Shown one piece after another: positions 19,161 to 29,022 of a DNA stretch of 64,000 nt. Source of the stretch: Chloroflexota bacterium (GTDB taxonomy: Bacteria; Chloroflexota; Limnocylindria; P2-11E; CF-107); NCBI GenBank assembly GCA_005881435.1, contig VBHP01000029.1:1-64000 (forward strand). Direction: 5' to 3'. Each line of letters begins with the position of its first letter. The stretch's first letter is position 1. The translations under genes and the position numbers were made by a program. A model generated the notes under the pieces. That model made no database searches. It saw nothing but the letters and a program-made list of their open reading frames with translations, and was not told the origin of the DNA.

Positions 19161-20737
19161 GCCGGGACGCGCAGCGCGCGGCGTCGCTGAACGCTGGCGG
19201 CCTCCGCGTATTCCACCGCGGCGTCGGCGCCGAAGCCACCGAACTCGGCGACCGCCCGGGCCAGCGGCACGGCACGGTCGCGCCCGAGGCCGAGGCAGGT
19301 GCGCCGAAGGAGCACGTCCTCGAGGGTCGCGGCGTCCTCGGTCTCGATGGCGTGGACGACCTCGACGCGCGTCGCCGCCGAGCCCGACACGATCCGGCCG
19401 GCGAGAGTTGGGTCGCGCTCGACGCGCGTGAGGAGCTCGCGGGTCATCGCGCCGTAGACGGAAATGAGCCGATCGAGCTGGTCCGGCGCGAGGCCAAGCC
19501 CGGCGGCGTCCTCCCGCACGCCGTCGACCGCGCCGCCGCCGGGTAGTGGCCGCGTCTTCGTGGCACAGCGCGCGCGGCTTCCGAGACGCTTGGCCACGAA
19601 GTCGACCGCCTCCTGGGCGATGCCGCGGTACGCCGTGAGCTTCCCGCCGACGACCGAGACGATGCCGGAGACGCCGTCGGCCGCGTCGTGATCGCGGATC
19701 TCGTGTTCGCGCGGGACTGCGCCGGCCTTCACGCCACGCACGTCGACGAGAGCGCGAACGCCGGCATAGGCGTACGCGACGTCGGCGAGGGGCGCGCCGG
19801 GGAAGACGCGCGCGGCCGCGTCCACGAGGTAGCGGATATCCGATTCGGTGACCGTCGCATCAGCGGGATCGCCGTCGAAATCGGTGTCGGTCGTGCCGAC
19901 GAGGGATGAGTCGAGCCAGGGGAGGACGAAGATCGGTCGGCCGTCGGTGTGGAAATGGAGGAACGCGTGGCGTGTCGCGGGTGGAGTCACCAGATGCACG
20001 CCTTTCGTCAGCCGCAGCAGCGGACGTTTCCCGCGCCGCGCGCCGCGGATGGTGATATCGACCCAGGCGCCCGTCGCGTTCACCGTCTCGCGCGCGCGCA
20101 ACCGGACGCGGCGGCCCGACAGCTCGTCCTGCACCTCGGCGCCGACGACGGCATCGCCCTCGCGCAGCCAGCCCGTCGCCTTGGCGTGATTGAGCACCTT
20201 CGCGCCGCCGCGCTTGGCGTCGACGACGTTCTCGACGACGAGCCGCTCGACGAGCGCGCATTGCGCGTCGTAGAAACGCCACGCCCCGCGAAGGCCATCT
20301 GGCGCGAGGCCCGGCTCGAGGGCCAGGAGCCGTTCGCGCGGGATCCAGCTGCGGCGGGGCAGTGACTTCCGCCGCGACAGCAGGTCGTACAGCAGCATGC
20401 CGGCGCGCATCCGAGCGCGCTCTCGCACCGACGGTCGATACAGCGGCACGTAGACCGGCAACGGCCGCACCAGATGCGGCGCGGTGCGAAGCAGGATCTC
20501 CCGCTCACGCAGGTTCTCGCGGACCAGGCCGAATTCCCGCTGCGCGAGATAGCGGAGCCCGCCATGGATGAGGCGTGTCGAGCGGGACGTCGTGCCTTCG
20601 GCGAAGTCGTGCTGCTCGACGAGTGCCACGGCGAGACCTCGAAGCGCGGCGTCGCGTGCGGCGCCCGCGCCCATCGCACCCCCGCCGACGACGAGCACGT
20701 CGAAGACGCGCGAGTCCAGGGCCCCCAGGTCTCTCAT
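19157..20737 (-). CDS. glpD: FAD-dependent glycerol-3-phosphate dehydrogenase/oxidase
   Basis: DVLVVGGGAMGAGAARDAALRGLAVALVEQHDFAEGTTSRSTRLIHGGLRYL. Confidence 0.92.
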   Translation of the reverse strand: MRDLGALDSRVFDVLVVGGGAMGAGAARDAALRGLAVALVEQHDFAEGTTSRSTRLIHGGLRYLAQREFGLVRENLREREILLRTAPHLVRPLPVYVPLYRPSVRERARMRAGMLLYDLLSRRKSLPRRSWIPRERLLALEPGLAPDGLRGAWRFYDAQCALVERLVVENVVDAKRGGAKVLNHAKATGWLREGDAVVGAEVQDELSGRRVRLRARETVNATGAWVDITIRGARRGKRPLLRLTKGVHLVTPPATRHAFLHFHTDGRPIFVLPWLDSSLVGTTDTDFDGDPADATVTESDIRYLVDAAARVFPGAPLADVAYAYAGVRALVDVRGVKAGAVPREHEIRDHDAADGVSGIVSVVGGKLTAYRGIAQEAVDFVAKRLGSRARCATKTRPLPGGGAVDGVREDAAGLGLAPDQLDRLISVYGAMTRELLTRVERDPTLAGRIVSGSAATRVEVVHAIETEDAATLEDVLLRRTCLGLGRDRAVPLARAVAEFGGFGADAAVEYAEAASVQRRRALRVPA

Positions 20738-20789
20738 GCGGTCACACTATCCAGACCTATACTCGCGCGCGGCAAGGAGGGGAGCACTG

Positions 20790-22148
20790 ATGTCCGCATA
20801 CTCGCGTCGAACATTCCTCAAGGTGGCGGCCGCGACCGGCATCGCTGTGGCGTGCTCTCCGGCGGCGCAGCCGTCGGCCACTCCGTCGAGTGGGGCGCCC
20901 AGCCAGGCCAAGGGCCTGACGGGCACGATCACGGTGTCCTATCCGGACGAGCTCGGTGTCAAGCCGAAATACGTCGATCAGGCCGCGAAGACGGTGCAGA
21001 GCAACAACTCGGGGGCCACGGTGAAGGTCGATCTGCAGAAGATCTCCGACGACCTCTACTACCCGAAGCTGCTGCTCGCGCTGCAGAGCGGCACCGATGT
21101 GCCGGACGTGTTCCATTTCGGCGGCGACAGCATCGGCGAGCTCGCCGACGCGGGTTACATCGAGCCCCTGGACAACTACGTCAACGCCTGGGCCGACTGG
21201 AAGCAGTATCCCGACTCGATCAAGAAGGGCGCGACCTATAAGGGCAAGGTCTGGGCGATCCCCTACGGCATGGACACGCGCTGGCTGTACTTCCGGCGCG
21301 ACGATCTGCAGAAGGCCGGACTCGCCGCCGACTGGACGCCGACCAAGCTCGACGACGTCGTCGCGGCAGCGACGGCGGTCAAGTCGAAGGTCACCAACGT
21401 GCTGCCATACGCGCTGTATGCGGGACAAGCCGCGTCTGACGGCGCTCGCGACCACGCCTTCGTGCCCCTGGTCTGGGCTTACGGCGGTGACGTCGTCACC
21501 AGCGATGGCAAATGGATCGGCAACAGCGCCGCCATCCGCAAGGCCCTCGCCTACTACCAGAAGGTCTACGGCCAGGGCCTCTCGCCGAAAGAGATCTTGA
21601 CCACGACCAAGCCCTGGACGGCGATGCGCGCGAAGCTTGGCGACGGCAGCCTGGCGCTGCTCTTCGAAGGCGGCTGGGTCTACGGCGGTTGGCAGTCGAA
21701 GGACAAGTCAGGCACCGAGAAGAACGTCGGCTACGTGCTCCATCCGACCGAGACCAGCGGACCGTCGTTCACCATCGGTGGCCTCGGGACGTGCTGGTAC
21801 ATCACCGCGAAATCCAAGAACAAGGATCTGGCGTGGGAGTTCATCAAGACCTGGAACAACAAGGACACCGTCGCGAAGATCAACATCGAAGATCCGCACC
21901 CGGTGGCGCGCAGTGACTCCGCGGACGTCGCCGAGTTCAAGGCGCAGCAGTACCTTGTCGATTCGACCAAGTCGCTGGAGAAGGCGCGGTTCCTCCCGCC
22001 GGACCCGAACCTGAGCAAGATCACGACCGCGATCCAGAAGGCCACGGGTCGGGTCGCGAACGGGGATTCCAGCGCGGACGACGCCGCGAAGCAGTACTCC
22101 GCGGACCTCAAGCAGGCCATCGGAGCGGACAAAGTCGTCGAACAGTAG
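20790..22148 (+). CDS. Sugar/glycerol-phosphate-type ABC substrate-binding lipoprotein (UgpB/MalE-like), Tat-like signal
   Basis: MSAYSRRTFLKVAAATGIAVACSPA; family 1 SBP body; no permease adjacent. Confidence 0.9.
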   Translation: MSAYSRRTFLKVAAATGIAVACSPAAQPSATPSSGAPSQAKGLTGTITVSYPDELGVKPKYVDQAAKTVQSNNSGATVKVDLQKISDDLYYPKLLLALQSGTDVPDVFHFGGDSIGELADAGYIEPLDNYVNAWADWKQYPDSIKKGATYKGKVWAIPYGMDTRWLYFRRDDLQKAGLAADWTPTKLDDVVAAATAVKSKVTNVLPYALYAGQAASDGARDHAFVPLVWAYGGDVVTSDGKWIGNSAAIRKALAYYQKVYGQGLSPKEILTTTKPWTAMRAKLGDGSLALLFEGGWVYGGWQSKDKSGTEKNVGYVLHPTETSGPSFTIGGLGTCWYITAKSKNKDLAWEFIKTWNNKDTVAKINIEDPHPVARSDSADVAEFKAQQYLVDSTKSLEKARFLPPDPNLSKITTAIQKATGRVANGDSSADDAAKQYSADLKQAIGADKVVEQ

Positions 22149-22163
22149 CCCGTCGTGCGCAGC

Positions 22164-22197
22164 GCGGAGCGGAGGCCTTTGCCTCCGCTCCGCTTTT
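22164..22197 (+). terminator. Rho-independent terminator
   Basis: Perfect 13-bp stem gcggagcggaggc-cttt-gcctccgctccgc followed by tttt. Confidence 0.88.
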
Positions 22198-22225
22198 CTG
22201 CCGCGCGGCGCGCCACAATCCAGGC

Positions 22226-23134
22226 GTGGACGCGCCGCACCCGGATTCGCTGATCCGCGCGCCGTCCGGCCGCGCGGTCGAGCTCAAGGTCCATCGCTGC
22301 AACTGGAGTGGTGTGCACCCCGAGAATTCCTTGTCCGCGCTGGAAGAGTGCTCGCGCGAGCGCGTGCTTCGCGTCGAGATCGACGTGCAGATGCTGCGCG
22401 ACGCGGCCTGGGCGGTGTTCCATGACGATCGCGTCGACCGCGCCACGACCGCGTCGGGACGAGTTCGCGACCTGACCGCGGTCGAGCTGTCGCGGGCGCG
22501 ATTCCGCGGGACGAGCCAGCGCGTGCCGCTGCTGTCCGAGGCTCTGGCCCTGATCGCGAACGCCGCGTACCCGCGCACGATCGAGCTCGACCTCAAGGCC
22601 GACGCGCCGATCCCGTGGCCGCGCGTCGAGGAACTCGCGCGCGCGGTCGAGCCGGCCAAAGCGCGCATCGTCTTCGGAGGCACCGCCGACTGGAATCTTC
22701 GCCGCTTGCTGAGCGTGGATCCGACGCTGCCCGTGAGCCTCAATCCGCACGCGTATCTCGACTACGGCGAGCGGAACGGGCGTCTCCCCGCCGGCGCCTA
22801 CGGCTATCTCGACGCGCACCCCCTCGCGCGGCGCCGCCTCGGCAGCGTCGGTGACTACCTGCGTGATCGATTCGGCGGCGTGATGCGGCTCGTGCCTGGG
22901 GCGCGCGAAGCGCATCTGCGGCTTCGGATGTTCGAGAAGATGTTGGACGACGGCGTCGGCGATGCGGCCGAGATCTTCCACGCCCTGAACGTGAAGGTCG
23001 ACGTCTGGACACTGGATGCCGGGATGGCGCGATGGCAGCACCGGCTTGCGCGCGCCCTCGGCGCCGCGGTCGACATCATCACCACCAACACCGCACACGC
23101 CCTGGCCGCGGCCGCCCGCGCGATCGAGCCATGA
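22226..23134 (+). CDS. Glycerophosphodiester phosphodiesterase-family protein
   Basis: HRCNWSGVHPENSLSALEEC … EIDVQMLRDAAWAVFHDDRVDRATTASG. Confidence 0.82.
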   Translation: MDAPHPDSLIRAPSGRAVELKVHRCNWSGVHPENSLSALEECSRERVLRVEIDVQMLRDAAWAVFHDDRVDRATTASGRVRDLTAVELSRARFRGTSQRVPLLSEALALIANAAYPRTIELDLKADAPIPWPRVEELARAVEPAKARIVFGGTADWNLRRLLSVDPTLPVSLNPHAYLDYGERNGRLPAGAYGYLDAHPLARRRLGSVGDYLRDRFGGVMRLVPGAREAHLRLRMFEKMLDDGVGDAAEIFHALNVKVDVWTLDAGMARWQHRLARALGAAVDIITTNTAHALAAAARAIEP

Positions 23135-23140
23135 ATGACT

Positions 23141-23170
23141 GAGGAGGCGCTCCACCAGGAACGCCTCCTC
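23141..23170. terminator. Hairpin between convergent genes (likely bidirectional terminator)
   Basis: 9-bp stem gaggaggcg / cgcctcctc, 12-nt loop. Confidence 0.6.
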
Positions 23171-23201
23171 TATCGCGGGCGTCGCGAATCGCTTCGGTCG
23201 G

Positions 23202-23423
23202 CTAACGCTTCGGCGGCTGTCCGCCGCCCTGTCCGGGTTTCTGCTGCTGGCCTCCGCCCTGTCCGGGCTTGCCCATGCCGCCGCCACCGGAACCCGGCAT
23301 CCCGCCGCCTCCGCCGCCACCCTGTCCAGGACGCTGTTGTCCGGGCATACCGCCGGGCGTGCCCTGGCCGCCTTTTCCGCCGCCCTGTCCGCCTTCGCCA
23401 GGCTGTTTCGGTTGTTCCTTCAA
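23202..23423 (-). CDS. Gly/Pro/Gln-rich low-complexity small protein, 73 aa
   Basis: TTG start preceded 8 nt upstream by ggaggt; MKEQPKQPGEGGQGGGKGGQGTPGGMPGQQRPGQGGGGGGGMPGSGGGGMGKPGQGGGQQQKPGQGGGQPPKR. Confidence 0.55.
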   Translation of the reverse strand: MKEQPKQPGEGGQGGGKGGQGTPGGMPGQQRPGQGGGGGGGMPGSGGGGMGKPGQGGGQQQKPGQGGGQPPKR

Positions 23424-23505
23424 AAGAGTGCACCTCCGTGCATTTCGCCCGCGCGCGAAATTCTTGGCGCTGCCGTGCGCGAGAGCAACTCCCCAGGCAG
23501 ACGAG

Positions 23506-24570
23506 TTAGTCCCGCATCTCCGCTTCAGGTTCGGCGAAAGCGCGAGCGCGAGTCAGTTTCACGTACACCGGTCGAGCGTCGAGTCGAAACGATTTCGGCA
23601 CGCGCGCCTCGATCGGCCCCAGCGTGGGATGACGTCCGGCCAGGCGCTGGTACGCGCCGAAATTCACCAGGCGTGGATCGTCGAGCGCGAACGCTCCGGG
23701 CTCCGGGGCCCGCACGACCTCGACGACTTCGGGCCGCGTCGAGACGGTGACGTGTGCACCGTCCGGCGCGCCGTCAACGGGCTCGACCGCGACGCGTTCG
23801 TCGCCGATGTGCGCCCACGTCACGCCGTTCGCGCGACGGAGCGTGCCGCGAAAGAAATTGCTCTGACCGATGAAATCGGCGACAAACGACGTGGCGGGGC
23901 GATCGTAGATGTCGTTGGCGTCGCCGAGCTGCTGGATCACGCCACGGTTCATGACCGCGATGCGGTCGGCCATCGTGAGGGCTTCCTCCTGATCGTGAGT
24001 CACGTACACGGTCGTGATCTGCAGCTCCTGCTGGATTCGGCGGATCTCGTCGCGCATGCGCACGCGAAGCTTGGCGTCGAGATTCGAGAGCGGCTCGTCG
24101 AGGAGCAGGATCTTCGGACCGAGGACCAGCGCGCGCGCCAGCGCCACGCGTTGCTGCTGCCCTCCCGAAAGCTGGGAGGGGAAGCGATGCTCGACACCGG
24201 GAAGGCGGACCACGTCGAGCATGGCCCGCGCGCGCTCGGCGATCTGCGCCGCCGGCACTTTGCGCAGCTTCAGACCGAACGAGATGTTCTCGCCGACGGT
24301 CATGTGCGGCCACAGCGCGTAGCTCTGGAACACCATCGCCGTCGGCCTCCGCTCCGGCGGCAGGTCGGTGACGTCCTTCCCATCGATGAGGATCTGACCG
24401 GTGTCGGGACGGATGAAGCCCGCCAGCATTCGCAGCGTCGTGGTCTTGCCGCAGCCGGACGGCCCGAGGAGCGCCACGAACTCGCGATCGGGGATGCGCA
24501 GCGAGACGTCGCTCACAGCGGCGACTTCCTTGTAGTACTTGGAGACACCGCGGAGCTCGACCTCGGCCAT
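23506..24570 (-). CDS. ABC transporter ATP-binding protein (PotA/FbpC-like)
   Basis: GPSGCGKTTTLRMLAG, LSGGQQQRVALARAL, LLLDEPLSNLDAKLR. Confidence 0.95.
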   Translation of the reverse strand: MAEVELRGVSKYYKEVAAVSDVSLRIPDREFVALLGPSGCGKTTTLRMLAGFIRPDTGQILIDGKDVTDLPPERRPTAMVFQSYALWPHMTVGENISFGLKLRKVPAAQIAERARAMLDVVRLPGVEHRFPSQLSGGQQQRVALARALVLGPKILLLDEPLSNLDAKLRVRMRDEIRRIQQELQITTVYVTHDQEEALTMADRIAVMNRGVIQQLGDANDIYDRPATSFVADFIGQSNFFRGTLRRANGVTWAHIGDERVAVEPVDGAPDGAHVTVSTRPEVVEVVRAPEPGAFALDDPRLVNFGAYQRLAGRHPTLGPIEARVPKSFRLDARPVYVKLTRARAFAEPEAEMRD

Positions 24571-24573
24571 GTG

Positions 24574-25434
24574 CTAGACCCTCCCCAGGCCGGCGGCGAC
24601 GTATTCGCTGCGGAGGTAGCGCTGCGCCGCGACCAGGAGCACCAAGGACGGCAGCGACAGCAGCACCGAGAACACCGCCGCGACCGGGCGTTCGAAGCTC
24701 GAGATCAGCGTGTACATCAGCACCGGCATGGTGATGAAATGCGGCGTACCGACGATCAGGGTGCCCTGCGCTTCATCCAGCGAGGCGAGGAACGAGAACA
24801 GTGAAGCCACGATGATCCCCGGCAACGCCAGCGGAAAGACCACGCTCCAGAAAGCGCGAAGCGGCGAGGCGCCCGCATCGCGAGCCGCCTCCTCGAGATG
24901 CGGATCGATGCTGCGGAACGTCGCCGTAGTGATCCAGGTCATGTACACCAGCGTGCCGATCATGTGCAGGAAGACGACGCCCCAGTACGTGTCGATGAGG
25001 TTGATCTGGTAGTACAGGACCGCCAGCGACACGTACAGGCCGATACGCGGGAAGGCATTCGGGATCAAGAACAGCAGCAGCAGCACCCGCCGGAACGGCA
25101 CGTTCAGGCGTGCGAAGGCGTAGCCGGCCGGAATCGCGATGAGCGCCGTGAGCACCGTCACGACCGGCGCGATGGTGAACGACAGGACCATCGCGTTCAC
25201 CACCCGCGGGTTCTCGAACACCTGCTCGTACCAGCGGATCGTCCACTGCGTCGGGATGACGTTCGGCCAGAACCATTCGCCGGCGAACGACCACAGCACC
25301 AGCGTGAGCAGCGGAATGCCGATGAACACCGCCAGACCCGCCACGAACAGCCGTAGGATCAATCGCCGCATGCGCGGGTCGTCGATCGCCCAGGTGAGCG
25401 ACACACCTGGCAGCGCCCGCGCACCCGCCGCCAT
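24574..25434 (-). CDS. ABC transporter permease (PotC-like)
   Basis: EEAARDAGASPLRAFWSVVFPLALPG EAA loop; operon context. Confidence 0.92.
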   Translation of the reverse strand: MAAGARALPGVSLTWAIDDPRMRRLILRLFVAGLAVFIGIPLLTLVLWSFAGEWFWPNVIPTQWTIRWYEQVFENPRVVNAMVLSFTIAPVVTVLTALIAIPAGYAFARLNVPFRRVLLLLFLIPNAFPRIGLYVSLAVLYYQINLIDTYWGVVFLHMIGTLVYMTWITTATFRSIDPHLEEAARDAGASPLRAFWSVVFPLALPGIIVASLFSFLASLDEAQGTLIVGTPHFITMPVLMYTLISSFERPVAAVFSVLLSLPSLVLLVAAQRYLRSEYVAAGLGRV

Positions 25435-26340
25435 CTAGCGCACCTCGCGCTTGAATTGCTGCCGCACGTAGTAGATCGCGGCTACCAGAGACAGCAAGAA
25501 GATGACGACCGCCTGCGTGCTCGCAACGTACGGCTCGAAGTAGTTGGTCATGTAGTAGACCATCGACACGCCCAGCATCTGTGGCGCGTTCGGTCCCAGC
25601 AGGTACGGCACGGTGAACCCGCCGACCACGCCGAGGAACATGAACGTTATCCCGATGAGCGCTCCCGGCGCCGACAACGGTAGGACGATGTGGCGGAAGA
25701 TCTGCCACGACGAGGCGCCGACGTCGCGCGCCGATTCGACGAGGGTGTCGCTGATCTCGAGCAGCACCGAGCTCAGCAGCACGGTCATGAACGGGAGCGA
25801 CAGCCACACCTGGGTGATGACGATCCCTTTCCAGTCGAACACGATCCGCGGGAAAGATTCGTCGGGGAAGCCGACACGCTGCAGCAGGCCGTCGACGAAA
25901 CCATGGTTCGCCAGGAAGGTGATCATCGCGTAGCTCGCGATGACCGAGGGGATGAACAGCGGGATCACGTAGATGCGCGATAGGAAGCGCACGGCCGGAC
26001 CTTTGCCAAAACGAAGCGCCAGCGCGATGGAGTAGGCCAGAGCGAACACGATCGCGACGGAGATCACCGCGATGAGAACGGTGAAGATCACGTTGTCGCG
26101 AAGCGTCTCCGTCTCGAAGATGGCGCGGTAATTGTCCGTGCCGACGCGGTAGCTGTAGTTGCCGGCGTTGTCACGGTCGCGCACGGTGAAGGACGTGGTG
26201 ATCGCTTTCACCACGGGAATGAACACGAAGACGGTCAGATACAGCAGCGAGGGGGCGACCAACGCCAGGCCGGCCAGCCGCGAGCGATCGAGACGGCGCG
26301 GTCGCGGCCGAGGCGGGGCGGCGAATGTCGTGCTTGCCAC
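25435..26340 (-). CDS. ABC transporter permease (PotB-like)
   Basis: ESARDVGASSWQIFRHIVLPLSAPG EAA loop; TM pattern. Confidence 0.92.
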   Translation of the reverse strand: MASTTFAAPPRPRPRRLDRSRLAGLALVAPSLLYLTVFVFIPVVKAITTSFTVRDRDNAGNYSYRVGTDNYRAIFETETLRDNVIFTVLIAVISVAIVFALAYSIALALRFGKGPAVRFLSRIYVIPLFIPSVIASYAMITFLANHGFVDGLLQRVGFPDESFPRIVFDWKGIVITQVWLSLPFMTVLLSSVLLEISDTLVESARDVGASSWQIFRHIVLPLSAPGALIGITFMFLGVVGGFTVPYLLGPNAPQMLGVSMVYYMTNYFEPYVASTQAVVIFLLSLVAAIYYVRQQFKREVR

Positions 26341-26369
26341 GCCGCCGCCCCTCCTCTAGTGCTCCGTTG

Positions 26370-27539
26370 CTACTTCGCGGCCGCGACCTTCTCGTGCCAG
26401 AGACGCTGCATGTCGCTGCCATAGGTCCCGCCCGGCCAGTAGCGGAACTCCTTGTCCGCGCCGGCGAAGCGGCTCCGCGCATCCGCCGGCATGTACTGCC
26501 AGTCGATGCCCGGATATCCGGCCATTGCGCCCTGGACGATGAGCTTCTGCTGATTCGGATCGAGCAGGTAGTTCAGGTACGCGAATGCGGCCTGCTTGTG
26601 CGTCGAACCCTTCGGAACGCCGATGTAAGCGGCGCCACCATTGAGCGCCGGATTGATCTGGGTCAGCTTGATCGTCTTCGGCAGCGTGCCACCGGCGAGC
26701 GCCTGCGTCGCCTGGTCGGACCACACCGTGCCCATGGAGATCTCGCCGCGGTTCAGCAGGTCCAGGGTGCCCGCGTTGCCCTTGGGGTACACGCCCTTCT
26801 GATAGAGCGAGGGCGCGAGATCGCGAAGGGCGGCGAAGGCTTGATCCCAATCCTTCTCGTTGTCCGCGCTGAACGGCTTGCCGTTGTATTTGCTGTAGTC
26901 GCTGTACTTGTAGATCATCGCGATCACGAACGCGTCACCGGATCCGCCGGTCGACGGCTCGTTGTAGGCGAACTTGCCGGGGTTCGCTTTGATCCAGCTG
27001 ATCAGCTCGTCGAACGTCTGTGGCGGGTTTGCGATCTTATCCGAGTTGTACGCCACCACGACGCTCGAACCGCGATACGGGACAGCTTTGTTGTTGACGA
27101 AGTCCAACTCCGCCTTCGGGACCTTCGCCAGGTTGGGAATGTCCTTGTCGCTGATGGTCAGGAAGAGGTCGTCGGGTCGGGTGTAGTAACCAGTGTCGGC
27201 CTCCCACAGGTCGATGTCCCACTGCTGCTTGCCGGCATCGCGTTGCGCCTTCAACCGGTCGTAGATGCCCTGCGCGCCGGTGCCGTGCTCCAGGAACGTG
27301 AAGGTGACCTTGACCCCGCTCGACGATTGGAAGCCGGGAATCACCTGCTTCTCGTGCAGGTCCTGCACGTTCGTGTCGCCGCCGCTGTAGAAGGTCAGCT
27401 CGGTGTCCTTCGCCGTCGCGCTCGAGCCGGCGGACGGACTGCTGCCGCCCGTCGGTGTTCCGCCGCCGCAGGCCGCGGCCACCACCAAGGCCACGACGAC
27501 CGGCACCGCGCGACGAAGCCAAAACGCGAGACCGTTCAT
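26370..27539 (-). CDS. Extracellular substrate-binding lipoprotein (PotD/spermidine-putrescine type)
   Basis: Lipobox VVAAACGGG; SBP body; operonic with PotABC-like genes. Confidence 0.9.
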   Translation of the reverse strand: MNGLAFWLRRAVPVVVALVVAAACGGGTPTGGSSPSAGSSATAKDTELTFYSGGDTNVQDLHEKQVIPGFQSSSGVKVTFTFLEHGTGAQGIYDRLKAQRDAGKQQWDIDLWEADTGYYTRPDDLFLTISDKDIPNLAKVPKAELDFVNNKAVPYRGSSVVVAYNSDKIANPPQTFDELISWIKANPGKFAYNEPSTGGSGDAFVIAMIYKYSDYSKYNGKPFSADNEKDWDQAFAALRDLAPSLYQKGVYPKGNAGTLDLLNRGEISMGTVWSDQATQALAGGTLPKTIKLTQINPALNGGAAYIGVPKGSTHKQAAFAYLNYLLDPNQQKLIVQGAMAGYPGIDWQYMPADARSRFAGADKEFRYWPGGTYGSDMQRLWHEKVAAAK

Positions 27540-27601
27540 ATCGCAAAACCCCCCTCAAAACGCGCGCGCTGAGGCGGCCTACGCTAGCACCGCCTTCATC
27601 G

Positions 27602-28339
27602 ATGCTTCGAGCTGCGTTCTTCGACCTCGGCGACACCCTTCTACGCGCGCGAGGCGATCAGAACGCGATCCTCGCGGCCCACCGCGACCGTCTGATCGAG
27701 CGGTTCGGGAGGCGCGACTGGTATGAGGCTCTGCTCGCCGCGGACCTGCTCTCGGAGCTGCTGGTCGACGACCCGGCCGAGCCCCTGCGGCAGCGGACGC
27801 TGGTCGTTCTCGACCGCTGGCTGGAGCGGCGGGGCGTCGATCGTGACGGTCTGGACCTCGACGAGCTCCGGCGTACCGCTGAGGTGCCGCGAAAGCTGAA
27901 CGCGACGCTGATGCCTGGAGCGCACCAGATGCTGTCGGTCCTGCGCGCCCGTCCCGGTCTGCGCATCGGCGTCATCAGCAACACGCTGTGGACCGGCGAC
28001 GACGATCTGCGCGCGGACCTGCCGCTCCTGGGCCTAGCCGACGTCGTCGACGTCGTCGTCACCTCGCATAGCGCCGGCTATCGCAAGCCGCATCGGGCGA
28101 TCTACGAGCGGGCACTCGCGCTGGCAGACGTCGCTCCCGAGGAGGCGTTCATGGTCGGCGACGAGCCCTATGCCGACGTCGTCGGAGCCCAGCGCATGGG
28201 CATGCGCGCGGTGTGGTTGCGCCATCCGCCGCCGCGTCCGCACCCGGTCGGCGCGCCACACGACCTTCGTGTGACCGCTGACGCAGAGATCACCGCTCTC
28301 TCAGAGCTTCCGGCGGTGGTCGAGCGCTGGAGTAGATGA
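27602..28339 (+). CDS. HAD-family hydrolase
   Basis: AAFFDLGDTLLR, VISNTLW, GYRKPHRAIYE, MVGDEPYADVVGA; ATG at 27602. Confidence 0.9.
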   Translation: MLRAAFFDLGDTLLRARGDQNAILAAHRDRLIERFGRRDWYEALLAADLLSELLVDDPAEPLRQRTLVVLDRWLERRGVDRDGLDLDELRRTAEVPRKLNATLMPGAHQMLSVLRARPGLRIGVISNTLWTGDDDLRADLPLLGLADVVDVVVTSHSAGYRKPHRAIYERALALADVAPEEAFMVGDEPYADVVGAQRMGMRAVWLRHPPPRPHPVGAPHDLRVTADAEITALSELPAVVERWSR

Positions 28340-28343
28340 CTGC

Positions 28344-28375
28344 GCGAAGACCCGTCTTCGGAGACGGGTCTTCGC
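28344..28375. terminator. Strong hairpin between convergent genes (bidirectional terminator)
   Basis: Perfect 14-bp stem gcgaagacccgtct-tcgg-agacgggtcttcgc. Confidence 0.75.
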
Positions 28376-28398
28376 ACCAGAGATCCCGCGACGCGTGG

Positions 28399-28908
28399 TC
28401 AATCGAAGTGATAGTTGACCGTGTAGGTCCCGCCGGTGCCGATCGCGCTGAATGTGCCCTGGCCATGAAGATCGGACAGGCCCGCGGTCCCGTTCTGGAG
28501 GACGAACTGCCCGTCGAGAGTGGCGGTGGCGCCCGTTCCGCTGCCCGTGCCCTCGAATCGGATCTGGATCGTCCCGCTGTTACCGCCGATCGTGCAGACG
28601 CACGTCACCAGGCCGCGGCTGTTCGTCTCGCCATTCGCGTGGGTCACCGTCCGCTGTCGCAGCGAGAACGCGCCACTCAGCGCGCCGCCAAGGACGCCCG
28701 GGGCAGTCGTCTCGGTGATGGTGTTTCCGTCCGCCGTGCGTGTCGACGTCACCGTCGGCGCGGCGGTGAACGCGAAGATGCCGCTGCCGTGCGTGGGTGT
28801 GCTCGCACCCGCGGATCCCGACAGCATGGCGAAGGACATCGCCGCCGTCGCAACGACCACGGCGAGCTGGCGGATGCGTTCGTGAATCGCGACCCTTCTC
28901 ATCGTCAT
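28399..28908 (-). CDS. Hypothetical secreted protein, possibly DUF3224-like beta-barrel
   Basis: Signal peptide (LAVVVATAAMSFAMLSGSAGAS); QFVLQNGTAGLSDLHGQGTFSAIGTGGTYTVNYHFD. Confidence 0.65.
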   Translation of the reverse strand: MTMRRVAIHERIRQLAVVVATAAMSFAMLSGSAGASTPTHGSGIFAFTAAPTVTSTRTADGNTITETTAPGVLGGALSGAFSLRQRTVTHANGETNSRGLVTCVCTIGGNSGTIQIRFEGTGSGTGATATLDGQFVLQNGTAGLSDLHGQGTFSAIGTGGTYTVNYHFD

Positions 28909-29022
28909 TCCCCCTCGGCGCGAAATTGACCGCCGGAGACTAGTCCTGCCGTCACGCCCGTCAACCGCTCGCGAGGTTCGACCGGCTTTGTCGCCGCGGA
29001 TACCCTCTCACTCGGACGATCG

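Noticed and set aside
21731-23320. 529-aa minus-strand ORF across SBP and GDPD genes
   Set aside because: Spans a strong plus-strand terminator and two clear plus-strand genes; composition artefact.
23428-23445. GTGCAC…GTGCAT pair resembling ARG half-sites upstream of the Gly-rich ORF
   Set aside because: Only half-sites with poor spacing and overlapping the likely RBS; no link to arginine metabolism.
23269-24804. 511-aa plus-strand ORF with poly-Pro start (MPMPPPPEPGIPPPPPPP)
   Set aside because: Antisense of the Gly-rich small protein and the ABC ATPase; no RBS-supported start and no domain recognised.
26325-27572. 415-aa plus-strand ORF antisense to the PotD-like SBP
   Set aside because: Shadow ORF of high-GC coding DNA.
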